In this document: positions 11,401 through 22,103 of the stretch, piece by piece
Layout: each line of letters opens with the position of its first letter
Numbering within the stretch: the stretch's first letter is position 1
Made by a program: the position numbers and the translations under genes
Notes under the pieces: model-generated
The model's input: only the letters and a program-made list of their open reading frames with translations
Databases searched by the model: none
Told to the model about the DNA's origin: nothing
From: Micractinium sp. NFX-FRZ
Taxonomy: Eukaryota; Chlorophyta; Trebouxiophyceae; Chlorellales; Chlorellaceae
Assembly: GCA_029339195.1 (NCBI GenBank)
Contig: JAPTJF010000003.1
Span: forward strand, 471,576-535,575
Direction: 5' to 3'
Length of the DNA: 64,000 bases

Positions 11401-14400
11401 AGTATGCATGGGATGCATGGGAGATTGGCAAAGCACGCGGCAAGGGGAAGTACCATGTGTGTGTACGCGTGAGGCAGGGGATCCATCCCCACCGGGCGGC
11501 TGGATGGGCGGGCAGAGGTGGGCGGCTGAGGCGGCGTTTGCAGCGGCGGTGGCGGAAGCGGTTGGGGCAGCAGCCTCAACCCTCCCCCGCAAGCAGGGGA
11601 GGCTGCAGGAGCAGGTAGGGAGCAAAGGGCAGCTGGCACGGCTGCAGGAGCAAGTGGGGTGCCGCCTCACCCGGGTCCAGAGACGACTGATACTCCTCCC
11701 GCCACACATCCGGGATGAACAGCGCAAACCTGGCAGAAAGGGGAGCAAAACCATGAGAGCAGGTGGGTGGGGGGCGGTTTGATTACACCAGGCGGGAGGG
11801 TCGGGCCATGGCACGCATGATGGTTGATCAACAGCTGAGTGATGCCCGCACTGCCGTGCCTGGCCCCCGCCCGGCCCTGCCCTGCCCTGCCCTTCCGGCA
11901 CGGCCTGCCTCCGACCCACCCCTGCCCCTGCCCCGCTCACTCATCCTCTTCTAGCACCACCCGCTCCAGCTGCTGGCTGACTTCCGACTCCTCCTCCTCT
12001 GTGGCAGCTGCCGCCATGCTGGCAGACGCCTGCAGGGCAGCACGGCACGCGAGACCGTGGCCAAGGGTGGCAGGGGTGGCAGGGGCACATGTGAGGCAGC
12101 AGTCAGGATAAAGTGCAGCAGCAATTGCGGTTGCTTGAGAGTGGGAGTGCAGATTGGTGTGCACTGGCAGGCCTGGTGACTGTAGAAGCCTGCAGGGACT
12201 GATGGCAGCAGTGTACTGCACTGTAGCCTCCTCACGCATCCCTGTACTGCAGTGCATGCCCTCTCCCCAAGCCCTCACCGCTGGCTCCTCCTCATCGCTG
12301 CTCAGCAGCTCCACCACCTCCTCCTCCTCCTCATCTGCCACCGCCACTGCCGCCTCCGCCTTCTGCTGCCGCTTGGGTACTGCCTGCGAGAGCCAATGCT
12401 GCTGCGGAGAGGGCACGACAGCCGCTTGCTGCTTGCGCTGTAGATCCAACGCCAAAATCTGCTGCTGGAGCTGCAAGCAGGGCAGGCGGAGGGGGGAAGG
12501 CAGCACATTGCAGGAAGAGATGAACACTGGGCAGTGGGCAGCAAAACGGGAGGCATAAGCGGCTACACAGGCAGCCACGAGCGAGGCATATGCCAGGCGG
12601 GCATGCGGTGAAGGCAGAGATCCCTGGGACTGCAGCGAAGCCGTGCAGGCCCTGCAGAGGCTTGCCTGCTGGAGCTCCGCCTCGCCCTGCTGCGCGCGCT
12701 GCGGCTGCCCCTTCTCCAGCGCCGTGTGCGCCTGCTGCACAAACTGCACTTGCTGCTCGTCCGCCTGCAGCGCCTTGCGACGCGCCAGCGCCGAAGCTTC
12801 CACCTTCTCGAGGTATCGTTCTGCAAGAGTTGCAACGGGCAGCGGGAATGGGCATAGCGAGCGAGGGGAACCAGTCAGCAGCTTGCGAGAGGTCCAAACA
12901 GCTGGTTTGGGCCCGGCTGGGTGGGCATAGCAGCTGCCCCCTTTGCTGCCACAAAGCAGCAAGCAGTGGCCGGCAGGCGGCAAACCACCAAGCAGCATGC
13001 CCGCTGCGCCTCAGCATGCACACCGCACACAGCGCTCACTCTCTAGCTCAGAGGGCCCCATCAGCGCCGATGTGTCGCTGCTCATGTCATCAAACCCGTC
13101 CACGTGAGCTGCTATCACCTCCTGCAGCCGCTTCCGCCAGTCCACTATCAGTGACGGGAAGGCAGCTGCATTGGGTGCGGCCGCTGGCAGCTGCGCTGCT
13201 GCTGCCCCCTGCATTGTGTGCCCCAGGCCTGGCCCCCGCTGCTGCTGCTGCTGCTGCTGGCCCAGCAGTGGCAGCTGCGCTTGAGGGGGCTGCTGTGATG
13301 AGGAGGGCTCTCCCGTAAGATCCACCTCTTCCACCCTGGCGGGAGCTGGCGGCTGCACAAGGGGAAGGCACCATGCGGGCAGGCCAAAGCAGGCGAGCTG
13401 CGTCAGTGTGGTAATGGGGATGAGGGAGGCGGGATCCACGCGACATACACAGGCTGGCACGGCAGTGAGGCAGCTGCTCCATGCATGCAGGCATGCAGGC
13501 TCGCCCTGCCTGCCGCACCCCGCGTCAAGGGGCAGCAGCACACATACCTGCTGCTGCTGCTGCTGCTCGATCAGCTCCTCCCGCCTCAGCTGGGCGTCAA
13601 CCACATGCCTGAGCAGAACAGCATCCTGCATCTGCACATGGTCGTGATAGAGGAGTGGGGGGAAGGGACGTGGGCGCAGCGGTAGTCAGGTAAGGGTGCA
13701 CTGCAATGGACGCACAGAAGCAGACAACACACTGCATGCTGACGACCTGAGGTGGGGAACAAGGGGCAGCACGGTCCGCTGCTGCGGCCCAGCAGTTCCG
13801 GCAGCCGTACAGCAGCAGGGCCAGGCCACTTGCCTGCGAGGCGGTTGGGCTGTGCCCGGAGCCAGCCATGGCGCCGCCACCACCACCGACACGTTGTGCT
13901 AATGCGCCCATCGGCTGCAGCTCGATGCCGCTGCCCTGGCGTGGCTGCAGCCGCTGCCGAGCGCCTGCCGCTGCCGGCCGCTGCCAGGGCCGCCGCTGCT
14001 GCTGCTGCTGGCCGGCCCGGCCGCTTGTGAACAGCCCCTGCACTTGGCCCAGCGACTGCTGTGCCTGTGCTGACCGCCGCCGAGCCGTGCCTGGCGTGAG
14101 GGACAGCTTGGCCAGCGAGGGAGGCGCCTCGCTTACCTGGCGCAGGCCATGGAACAGCGTCTGCAGCACAGCGGTGCAGGGAGGACTGGTGGGTGGGCTG
14201 GCGGGTGCAGCACCAACCGCCCGGCAACCGCAGCTGGGTGGTGTACGCCGCAGCGCCTTGCCCACTTACGCGCCACGGCTACGCATGGTGCATGCCCATG
14301 AAACCCACATGGCAGGCGCCCATGTCTCACTTACATTGAGCATGGGGCTGCTGCCACGCGGCGTGCGGGACACGTGGGGTGCGGGTGGCGCAAAGACTTT

Positions 14401-14850
14401 TGAGAAAGGTGCCGTCCCCCCAGACGGAGGCCGCCCGGCGTTGGGCTGCCTGCCCAGCTGCGCGCCCCTATCGGCCGGCGCTGCCGCCCCGAGCGATGCA
14501 TCCAGTCGTCGAGCGGCTGCAGGGGCAGCTGCATCTTGCTGAAGCGCATCCCGCGCTGCTCCTGCAGTCCTCAGCAGGGGCTTGGCGGCAGCAACGGCGC
14601 CACCGCCTTCCGCCGCCCGCCCGCGCAGCTGCTGCTGTCCGTTGACTGCCGGCGAGCTAAAGTCCAGGCGCTGTTGCACCCTGATGTCCGCCACCACCGG
14701 CTGGGGGTGGGCCGCAAGGCGCTGCCGAGAGTTGGATGTCGGGACCGGCGGCTCCAGGCTGTCCTCCTCCTGATCGCTGGCCTTGCGCTTGCGACCAGTG
14801 AAGCGCGCCACGCTAGCAATGGCGCTCTGCACAAAGTCCTTGAGCCCCAT
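8449..14850 (-). CDS. ULP1: Ulp1/SENP-type SUMO-specific cysteine protease
   Basis: The C48 peptidase domain is spread over the last exons: ITRRDMACMARLQ and WLNDEVINLYISLL (about 11370-10878), the HFFSTFFANKLY block (10524-10441), DVDRIVVPVH (to about 9870), MHWVCAVIDL with YYDSLK (9493-9425), and PQQKNGCDCGVF (near 8600). The catalytic set is complete: His in MHW, Asp in YYDS, Gln in QQKNG and Cys in DCGVF. The family matures SUMO precursors and removes SUMO from proteins, usually in the nucleus. The long N-terminal half is low-complexity, Gln- and Ala-rich, with two SUMO-interaction-like motifs, VEEVDLTGE (about 13335) and VVELLSSDEEE (about 12300), and a charged coiled-coil segment (12822-12665). 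Exon 1 (14850-14335) begins MGLKDFVQSAIASVARF. Boundaries of the exons between 14160 and 13600 are unclear. Divergent from RPB11. Confidence 0.88.
9256..9450 (-). repeat. Donor-edge duplications in SUMO protease intron
   Basis: The exon ending YYDSLK and its donor lies at about 9425-9450. Diverged copies of the same edge lie downstream in the following intron at about 9256-9275 and 9339-9360, in the same orientation, separated by repeats of an ACACAACATGCCT-like string. Confidence 0.65.
10198..10222 (-). repeat. Copy of the DTGYN exon edge in SUMO protease intron
   Basis: A short stretch matches the end of the upstream exon (DTGYNYDQ, true copy at about 10439-10475) and reads DTGYN followed by a GTGAGG donor-like sequence. 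It is inside the intron that follows that exon. Confidence 0.55.
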
Positions 14851-15113
14851 TTCACCGACCGGACTTGAAAGGGAGCGAGCTCAGGGCTGAGCCATCGCGA
14901 TCACAGCCGCGCCAGAGCTCCAATAATAGATGCCGATGCGCAGATAACCAGCAGGCTCTGCATGTTCACAATGCAGCGCGCCAAGTGTTTCTTTCGCTTT
15001 GCCCTGAGCCTGTGCATCATTTCCTTGCTCCCTTTTGCTTCTGCTCGCGCACTGGCCTAGCAGATTCGTTTCTGCCCCTTGCCAGCCGTCGCAGCCGTCG
15101 CAGAACAGGCACG
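14851..15113. promoter_or_regulatory. Bidirectional promoter region, SUMO protease / RPB11
   Basis: Only 263 bp separate the two divergent start codons, so both core promoters and 5' UTRs must fit here unless there are upstream non-coding exons. The middle is relatively AT-rich. No clear TATA box was identified. Confidence 0.5.
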
Positions 15114-16205
15114 ATGAACGCTCCTGACCGGCAGGAGAAGTTTGTGGTGCCGGAGGGCATGAAGAAGTGAGTGGCGGGACTGCAGGGGACGAAAGCGCAG
15201 GGCGACGGGCGCCTGCGCTGCGCGCACATGCCTCACCGCCCGCTGCTGCCGCCACCGCCGCCGCCACCGCCACTCCGTCTCACCGCAACTTTCCTGCTGC
15301 CGCCAACACTGCCTCTGCACACAGGGTGGTCTTCAAGCCAGACACCAAGGTGGCCAACGCAGGCAGCTTCATAACACAGCGGGAGGACCACACGGTCGGC
15401 AACCTGGTCCGCATGTGAGCAGCGGGGGAAGGGGCGGCATTGAAGTTGCGCTGCTGTGCCTGTGTCGTGCTCGTCGCTGGCCTGCAGGCAGACACACGAA
15501 GGTGTGCTAGGTGCTGTCTGGCTCTTCTCAAGCAGCTGCCCTCAAATCGGCATCCTGCACCCACCTGGGCTGCTCGTCTGTGGCGGCGCCTTCGAGCCCT
15601 TCTTCATTACCACCCGGCGCTGCCGGCTGCGCATGTGCACCCCACATCCGATGTGTACTGGCATTGCCTTCTTTTCATGGGTGCAGGCAGCTGCACCGCG
15701 ACAAGAACGTCATTTTTGCGGGCTACCGCATCCCTCACCCGCTGGAGTATCAGATGGTGGTCAAGGTGGGCTGGGCCGGGACGAAAGGTGGGGCTGTAGG
15801 GTGAAGCATGGTGGTGAGTGCTGGCGAGTGCTGGGCTGCAGCTGGTCTGGGCTGCAGCATGGTGGTCGTCTTGATTACACCGGGCGCTCTTAGCTCGGAT
15901 GCCGCATGGGCTGAAGTGGCAGTAGCAAAGGGCGCGGTGGTGGGCTGGGATGCTACGTGAGGGTGCAGGTGGTGCCAGCCGACCTGAGTCACCATCCACA
16001 CCAAGCGCCCTCCCTCCCACCCTGCCCGTGCGCGCAGGTGCAAACCAACGGCAAGAAGACGCCCATCCAGGCGATGCAGACTGCGCTGCAGGACCTGGGG
16101 GATGAGGTCAGCGACATCCGAAACAAGTTCCAGGAGCAGCTCAACAGCTTCAGCGGCGGCGGTGCGGGAGGCGGCGCAGGCGGCGCGCCCCCGCCGCCCT
16201 ACTGA
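15114..16205 (+). CDS. RPB11: RNA polymerase II subunit RPB11
   Basis: Four exons (15114-15166, 15325-15414, 15687-15765, 16038-16205) give 129 residues. RPB11 pairs with RPB3 as the alpha-like assembly platform of RNA polymerase II in the nucleus. The protein carries the family's core in order: [21 protein letters not shown] (shown here across 20 or so residues near position 23), then [18 protein letters not shown], then [12 protein letters not shown] and a C-terminal helix. HTxGN and AGYxxPHPLE are signature positions of the RPB11/RpoA dimerisation domain. It ends in a Gly/Ala/Pro tail of about 20 residues ([15 protein letters not shown]), longer than in animals. All splice phases fit, including the split Lys codon at the first junction. 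Its start faces the SUMO protease start. Confidence 0.93.
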
Positions 16206-16600
16206 GGCGTGCACTGTTGGCTGCCACAGCCTGGTATTCACCTGGCACGCTTTTGCCAGGGTGCTGGCTGTAGGCGGCGTGCTGCGCGTGTGTAGAGAGC
16301 TTCATTGACGAGAGCCTGACTGTGTGTGGAGCGTGCGAGTGACCAACCCAACTGTTGACTGCAACTGCCTTTGAATGACGCTTTGAGACCCTTGACCTAC
16401 GCACAACCCAATTCCTGATCCCCCTCGTTACAAGTCTATAAGAAGTACAAAGTACAAAGCAAAGTGAAGGCTGGCAATCAGCCGTGATGCAGGCAAGCAT
16501 GTAGAGCGGACAGTGATGCAGATTGTGGGGTGGGGCACAGGCAAGCGGTCAGCACAGCAGCCTGGTTGCAGCAGCTGCGGCTGCACGTGCGGCGGACCAA
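16206..16600. other. Convergent intergenic region
   Basis: Lies between the stop codons of RPB11 and the coiled-coil gene. Apart from one minus-strand poly(A) candidate nothing stands out. Confidence 0.55.
16428..16432 (-). terminator. Candidate TGTAA polyadenylation signal for coiled-coil gene
   Basis: Minus-strand TGTAA about 170 bp past the stop at 16601, a typical spacing for green-algal 3' UTRs. Confidence 0.4.
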
Positions 16601-18199
16601 TCACAGCTGCTGCAAGCCGTCTGAGACCGCAGCTGGGGTGCCGGGGGTGCCGGCCGGCAGCACCGGTGGCAGGCGCACGTCTGGGTGCTTGGCCAGCACT
16701 CCAAATGCCTGCACCAGCTCATGCGACAGCCCATTGAAGTCCTGCACCAGGAAGGGTGGGGCGCAGTACAGGGAGGTGATTGTTGAGCAGCAATGGAGAG
16801 TGCGGCAGGCACATCTGCGCACCCCAAGGCCAGCTGCTGGGCAAGCGGCCTCAGTCATCACCGGCCAGCAGGGCTGAACCCAAGCACTCTTCAGGCCTCA
16901 CATGCATCAACACAAGACCCTCCACCCTCGCCTGTCTGCCAATCAAGGACGCCTGATGGGTGCAGCCGCACCCCACCCTCGGACCTGGCTCAAGTCCGTC
17001 AGCGCCTTCTTGCCCCTGCTCCGCACGCTCTCCGAGTGCTGCAGCTGGTGTCGCAGCTTGCGGTTCTCCACCTGCAGCTGAAGCACCTGCGCCTGCAGCT
17101 GCTGCTCACGTGCATCTGCCGCCTGTGACTGCCGCCGCCGCAGCGCAGACAAGGGCTGCTGCTGCTTCTGCTCCTTTTGCTGCCGCTGTGCTGCCTCAGC
17201 TGCCTCTTCCTTCAGCCGCCGGGTCTCTGCCAGCAGCTCCTCCATAGCAGCCAGGGAGAAGCCTGCAGGCCAGAAGGAGGGATAAGTCGTAGAGTTCTAT
17301 AAGAAGTGCCAGGTGGTGCAGTGGCAAATGTGCAGGGCCTGGCGAGGCATGCAAACAAGGCTTGTAAGGTGCTGCAGCACGTGTCAAGCGGTGCAGAAGC
17401 CTATGTATGATCAAGGCGTCCAGCTACGCGGGCCAGCGCATGTGCAGCTCGCAGCAGATCAGCGGACACAGGCTGCCATTGCGCAGGCTGCCGCCACACG
17501 CAGCAAAGAGCAGCAGCAGGCGTGGGCCTCACTTGACTCTAGCACTTCCACCGCCACCCGTGAGCAGCCGGGCGGCAGGTCCTGCGGCCCCGCCACCTCC
17601 TGCAGCGCAAAGTAGCGCAGCCGCTCCGGCGGGACGCCCAGCTTGCCGGCGCAGTGCTGCGCCAGCTGCTGTGCCTGTGGCTGGTTGCGCTGCATGCTGA
17701 AGGCAGGCGACAGCACGTCTAGGGACAGCAGCGCCGCCTGGCTGGCTGGCGCCGGCTGCTGTGGTGCCGCCTGAACCACTGATGCTGCCTGGGGCACTGG
17801 CTCAGGCGTCCGCTGTTGGCGCTGCTGGGCCGCCGGCGCTGCTGCAGGAAACGGCAGTGAGGGCGGGCCGCGAGCCGTTTGGGGCGGAGAGGCTGCAGCG
17901 GCCGCAGGGGCTGCCGCCGCCAGGCCCCCTAGCGACAGCCGGGGTATGGCGGTTGAGGCGGGCTGCCGCGCTGTGCTGCGTGCAGTGTTACCGCTGAGAC
18001 CGCCGTCACGGGGCAGGCTGGCCAGGTTGGCACGCAGCGGGGGCACGCGCAGGGGTGCCGCACGCGCCGGCGGAGGGGCGCCACCGCCACCGCCACCCCG
18101 CGGGCTGGCCTCCCGGCTGTCGCCGTCCCAGCTGCTCGCGTCGCTGTTGCTGCTGCGGCTGGTCATCTCAGAGTCGCTGCAGCTGTCGCTCGTCTCCAT
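16601..18199 (-). CDS. Unrecognised coiled-coil protein, 361 aa
   Basis: Three exons (18199-17533, 17262-16985, 16741-16601) join in frame to 361 residues. I do not recognise the family. The N-terminal 120 residues are acidic and Ser-rich (METSDSCSDSEM) followed by Gly/Pro/Ala low-complexity sequence. A compact segment near residues 190-222 (KLGVPPERLRYFALQEV, then SRVAVEVLESS) looks folded. Exon 2 encodes a long coiled coil of about 85 residues, MEELLAETRRLKEEAAEA to LRHQLQHSES, with heptad-like Leu spacing. The C-terminal exon is a short helix-like tail (FNGLSHELVQAFGVLAKHPD). The ATG at 18199 was chosen because coding character starts there. A cytoskeletal or scaffold role is possible but unsupported. 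Confidence 0.65.
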
Positions 18200-19893
18200 T
18201 TGGCCCGGCCGTCCGTTCAAACAAGCCCCGCAACTGCCGGCAAAAGGGGAGCGCAACGGGCGTAGAGGGGCCTGCGGAAGGTCAAAGAATGGGGCGGACG
18301 GCGGGCGGGTGTGGACACGGGAAGCTGGAGCATTGGCCACCGCCCGCCAGGCGGGCGACGCCACACAGCACGCTGCAGCGGCGAGTCGCACTGTCCAATT
18401 GTCCTGTTCGCCTTTCCAAGTTTTTCTCACAGTGCTCGTTGATAGTCGCACGCACCTGAGTCGCCTGGTAACAGGGCCTATTGGGCTCCAGTGAGGAGGC
18501 TCCACGGTCGGAAGTTCACCGGCTGGGCATGCCCCTTCCCTAGGTGCACGCATCCGATGCTCACCCTTTCTTGGTAACAGTGCTGCAGTGAGGGAATTTC
18601 CATGGAAGCTGACAGTTTCACAGTGAATGCACAGACAGGCCGCTCCCAAGTAACACTTTGAGTTGCCAAGCGGGGGCACACTCAGCCGAGCGGTCGACGC
18701 CTCAGGTGTGGACGTCGCACTCTCCCCGGTGCTGTGGGGTGGGCCACATCACCAGGCAGCATTGCTGGAGGCGAGGATGCGCGGGGCTGTGTTGTGCAGC
18801 TGTTGTATGCCGGTTCACGGCTCCCCCTCTTCTCATCCGATTCAGCCCGCACTCGTGCAGCAGCCAAGCTCTCTCAGCCGGATGTACCACAGCTCTCTGA
18901 GCACACCAACTGTTCGAGTGATTGCAGGGCAGCCACAGAGCTGCAATCAAGAGCTTGTAGCGCGGGTGGGGGAAGCACAGCAGGCAGCCACCCGCGTGAG
19001 CTACCCCAGGCCCTCACCAGCCACCTTCTGTGAGCCTCCGCATGCCGTGAATGCCTTGAATCCTCTTTGCCATGGTCTTTTGCAGCACATCAGTTCTGGG
19101 CAGCGCGGGCAATGTAGACTGGCAGCCTTTGCCCATGGCCATGCACCAGTGCAATGCACTGCATGGTATGCACTTCAGTGTGACTCCAGCAAGGCAGCAA
19201 TGCATGACATTACAGATTGAAGTGCAGTTTCGAGTGTACGCAGTGGACAGGGGTGTCCACAGGCAGCCAAAGTCCGGGGGCGGACCCTTAACCCCAACAG
19301 GGGTGCCCGCCTGTGTCCTGGGGCCTGGTTACAAGCCTGAGGCTTCGAAACGTGCTGTAGCCTGGATTTTGCTGCAAGCATATCTCTGGTGCCTTTCAGC
19401 GATCCTTCTCCAGCCTGCCATCTGCCAGGCCAGGCGCGTGTATCAGGTCGTTGCCTCTCCCCCGCCGCCGCACAGCCGCCGCCCCCGCCTGCCTCAGCAG
19501 TACTTGGTAGATGAGCACCCGCTTGACGGCCTAAGTGGCGTTTGCAGCATGCCTTGTTGGTTGCAAGACTTGCGCCCAGGAGGGCGCAGCCCCGCTTGGA
19601 GGCTGGAATTTGAGCGCCATGAGACCGGCACTGCCCCAGCCGACTTGTAGGGTGCTAGGCAGAGACTTGATAAGGTATGCAGAGCTCGGAATCGATGGCA
19701 GGCTGGCACCTGGGGAAACGATCGAGTTGCTGCGTGCCCTGTTGCGTAGTCTTCAGACACGCAGCACGCAGCAGGTGGATAGGCCATCATCTGAGCCAGT
19801 TCACTCACACAGCAGGCGGCACCCCGTGTCTTCTGCAGTTTTCTGCGAGCCCCCCAGGCTTCTTTGGCACTTCCTCAAGCTCCTAGCGCAGCC
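18200..19893. promoter_or_regulatory. Divergent intergenic region, coiled-coil gene / Ycf54 gene
   Basis: This 1.7-kb stretch must hold both promoters. It has lower GC than coding DNA. Short ORFs here (for example 18663-19220) show no similarity I recognise and no conserved splice pattern. A 5' UTR intron of the Ycf54 gene cannot be excluded. Confidence 0.4.
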
Positions 19894-21338
19894 ATGCAGG
19901 CCACCATCCAGTTGCAGGCGGCCGCCACGGCCCCTGTGGCCCGCCGCGTGCAGCAGACCCGTGCCGTGGCCGGTCACTGCACCGCTCCCCGGCCTGCTCG
20001 CGTCAATGCGCCAAAGGTTGGCGCCATCACCCCCCAGCGGAACGTGGCAGCTCACGCCAAGGGCGCCATCAAGCCCATGGAGGCCACCTTCACTGATTTC
20101 AAGCTGGTGGACAAGAGCCACAAGGTAGGGGCAGCAGGGGAGACAGGGTTGGGGCCTGTGGGCGGCGGCGGCGGCGATGACTGGTGCCGCCGCCGCCGCC
20201 TGCAAGGCGCGGGTGCCAGCTGCCTGCCGCAGCTGTGGCACTCCGGCTCTTCCATACCTGGCCTGCCTCAGCGGCACGGTGCCTGTGCGCTCAACAGCAG
20301 CACAGGTGCCTGGCGAGCTGTCCTGCCCAGCCTCCGCTGCCACTGTGCGTCGCCAGCCGCGCTCACTCTCCCCTTCCTCCGCCCTGCCTCCCCCTGTGCA
20401 GACCACCTGGTACGCGCTGCTGGCCTCTGCCGAGTTCTTCTTCAACGACGCACAGAACGAGCAGGTGGCGGAGAACCTGCGCGAGCGCGTGCGCTACCTG
20501 AACGAGCAGGTGGGTGGTGTGATTTGCCTGACAGTGAGGAACCCAGCCACAGACGGTGGCGTAGGGTGCGCCGCTGCGCTGCCCAGCTGCGCTGCGGGTA
20601 CTGGCAGCCCCCGTCTTGGTACTCTTAACCCTGGCTCGTTCCTCTGTACCGCCTCCCGGCTTGCTCCCTCCGTCCCTAACGGGACTGTCGGTTCCCTGCT
20701 GACTCACCTCCCCCTGACTTGCGCGCACTCCCCCTCCTCTCTGTTGTGTGGCTGGCTGGCGCAGGGCCGGGAGGTTGAGATGCTGTTTGCGTGTGAGCCC
20801 GCCTGGCTGGAGAAGATGTTCCCTGAGGAGGCCAAGAAGATTCGGCGCCCCGCTGTCGCCCTGCTGTGCCCCGACAAGAACTGGATGACGTGAGTGGGGG
20901 GTCCCAATGAAGGGGGGCCGGGCAGGAAGCGGATGCAGGCAGTTTGGCGAGAGGTGGGTTGGGGTGGAGCAAAGCGCGGGTGTGAATTCACGAACAGGCG
21001 CTGGATGGATGAACGTGAGCATGGCTTGGGGGCAGGGCAGAGGGTGTGGGGCACCCGCCATGCATGGCGCCCCTCCTGCCTGGCCTCGGCCTTCCACTTT
21101 CCTGGCAGCTTGATTCGCACCCGCTTGACGCTCCTCACGCCTTGCCCCCTCCCACCTTCCCCGCAGCTTCATGCGCATCCGCATGGACCGCGTCATCGAG
21201 GTCTCCCTGCCCGACATGACCGCTGAGGAGGTTGCCACCAGCACGCAGCCCGTGCCCAAGTTCCCGCCGCCCGCCAACTGGACCGCTCCCTACGTCCCCT
21301 ACGCCTGGGGCTGGTGGGAGCGCTTCATGCTCAAGTGA
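19894..21338 (+). CDS. YCF54: Ycf54/LCAA-like chlorophyll biosynthesis protein
   Basis: Four exons (19894-20124, 20402-20509, 20765-20889, 21167-21338) give 211 residues. Ycf54 (plant LCAA) is needed for the aerobic Mg-protoporphyrin IX monomethyl ester cyclase, working with the CHL27/AcsF subunit in the plastid. The first 45 or so residues are a chloroplast transit peptide: rich in Ala, Arg, Thr and Val, few acids. The family core starts TTWYALLASAEFFFND, then ENLRERVRYLNEQGREVEMLF, CEPAWLEKMFP and RRPAVALLCPDKNWM, matching the order tyr-rich strand, LRER...Y..., and F...P.FLE seen in Ycf54. After it comes MRIRMDRVIEVSLPD and a C-terminal extension rich in Pro and Trp (ANWTAPYVPYAWGWWERF), longer than the cyanobacterial protein. 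The in-frame TTG 30 bp upstream was rejected in favour of the ATG. Confidence 0.85.
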
Positions 21339-22103
21339 AGCGCCTGCCGCCCCGGCAGTTGTTGCAGCAGCTTGAGCGCGCCTCGCGATGCGTACGCGCC
21401 CCTCCCGCTTTTATCCCCCGACCCCCCACTCCCCCCACCCCATTCGCTTGCTTGCTGACACTGTAGGGTTAGGGTTTTGTTTGTGCTGACCGCTTTTCCC
21501 CCCTCTTGCGCTCCCTCCTCCCGCCGCTCGCCGCTTTGTTTTGACTCTCCTCGCCCCGCCCCCTCACGCATCTCCTTTGTGCGCGCTGCTTTTCCACCCC
21601 GAATGAACGCGAAATTCGCATGCCCCATACCACTGCGTGCCGGCGCCCCCTTTAATGCTTGTGTACACCCACCACCCTACACAAACATGTCTCTTCCAAT
21701 ACGCAACACTTGCCACACCGCCTCCTATCACACCACATCACACCACACGCGCTCCCATCCCCTCTCATCACAACACCGGATGGCGGAGCCCTTGCGTCCG
21801 TGTAAGACCAACTGTTCAATCGTGTACTTAGGCCACTCGTGTCTTTAGGCAGCCAAGAGGTGCACAGGGTGTCGGGCGGGCCAAACGGCAGGTCATGCAC
21901 TGGTGCGGGAGGCATGCACAGGGGGGCGGTGAAGCAAAAAACCGATGCCCTGCTAACAGTTGGATGGCCAGCTCCGCCTTCTGCCCTGCTGTAGAGGACG
22001 CGGGCACCCGCCTCAAGAGACTGACCCCGCTTGCCATGCGTGCTTTGAGCATGGGCTGCGTGGGCAACCTGCACGCATGCAGTTGCTGGTAGATCCTGGC
22101 GGG
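21339..22103. other. Convergent intergenic region, Ycf54 / CCB4
   Basis: 3' UTR sequence, pyrimidine-rich and AT-richer than the genes. It holds a short TAGGGTTAGGG string near 21467 and CACAC/CACAT-rich stretches near 21720. No gene seen. Confidence 0.55.
21801..21805 (+). terminator. Candidate TGTAA polyadenylation signal for Ycf54 gene
   Basis: TGTAA about 460 bp past the stop codon at 21338. It matches the green-algal consensus; the implied 3' UTR is long but normal for these algae. Confidence 0.4.

Noticed and set aside
18663..19650. Two open frames of about 190 residues upstream of the Ycf54 gene
   Set aside because: No similarity, high Cys/His/Pro content typical of random GC-rich frames, and competing frames on the other strand.
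21460..21480. TAGGGTTAGGG string as an interstitial telomere
   Set aside because: Only about two units, in a 3' UTR, with no longer array; chance is enough.
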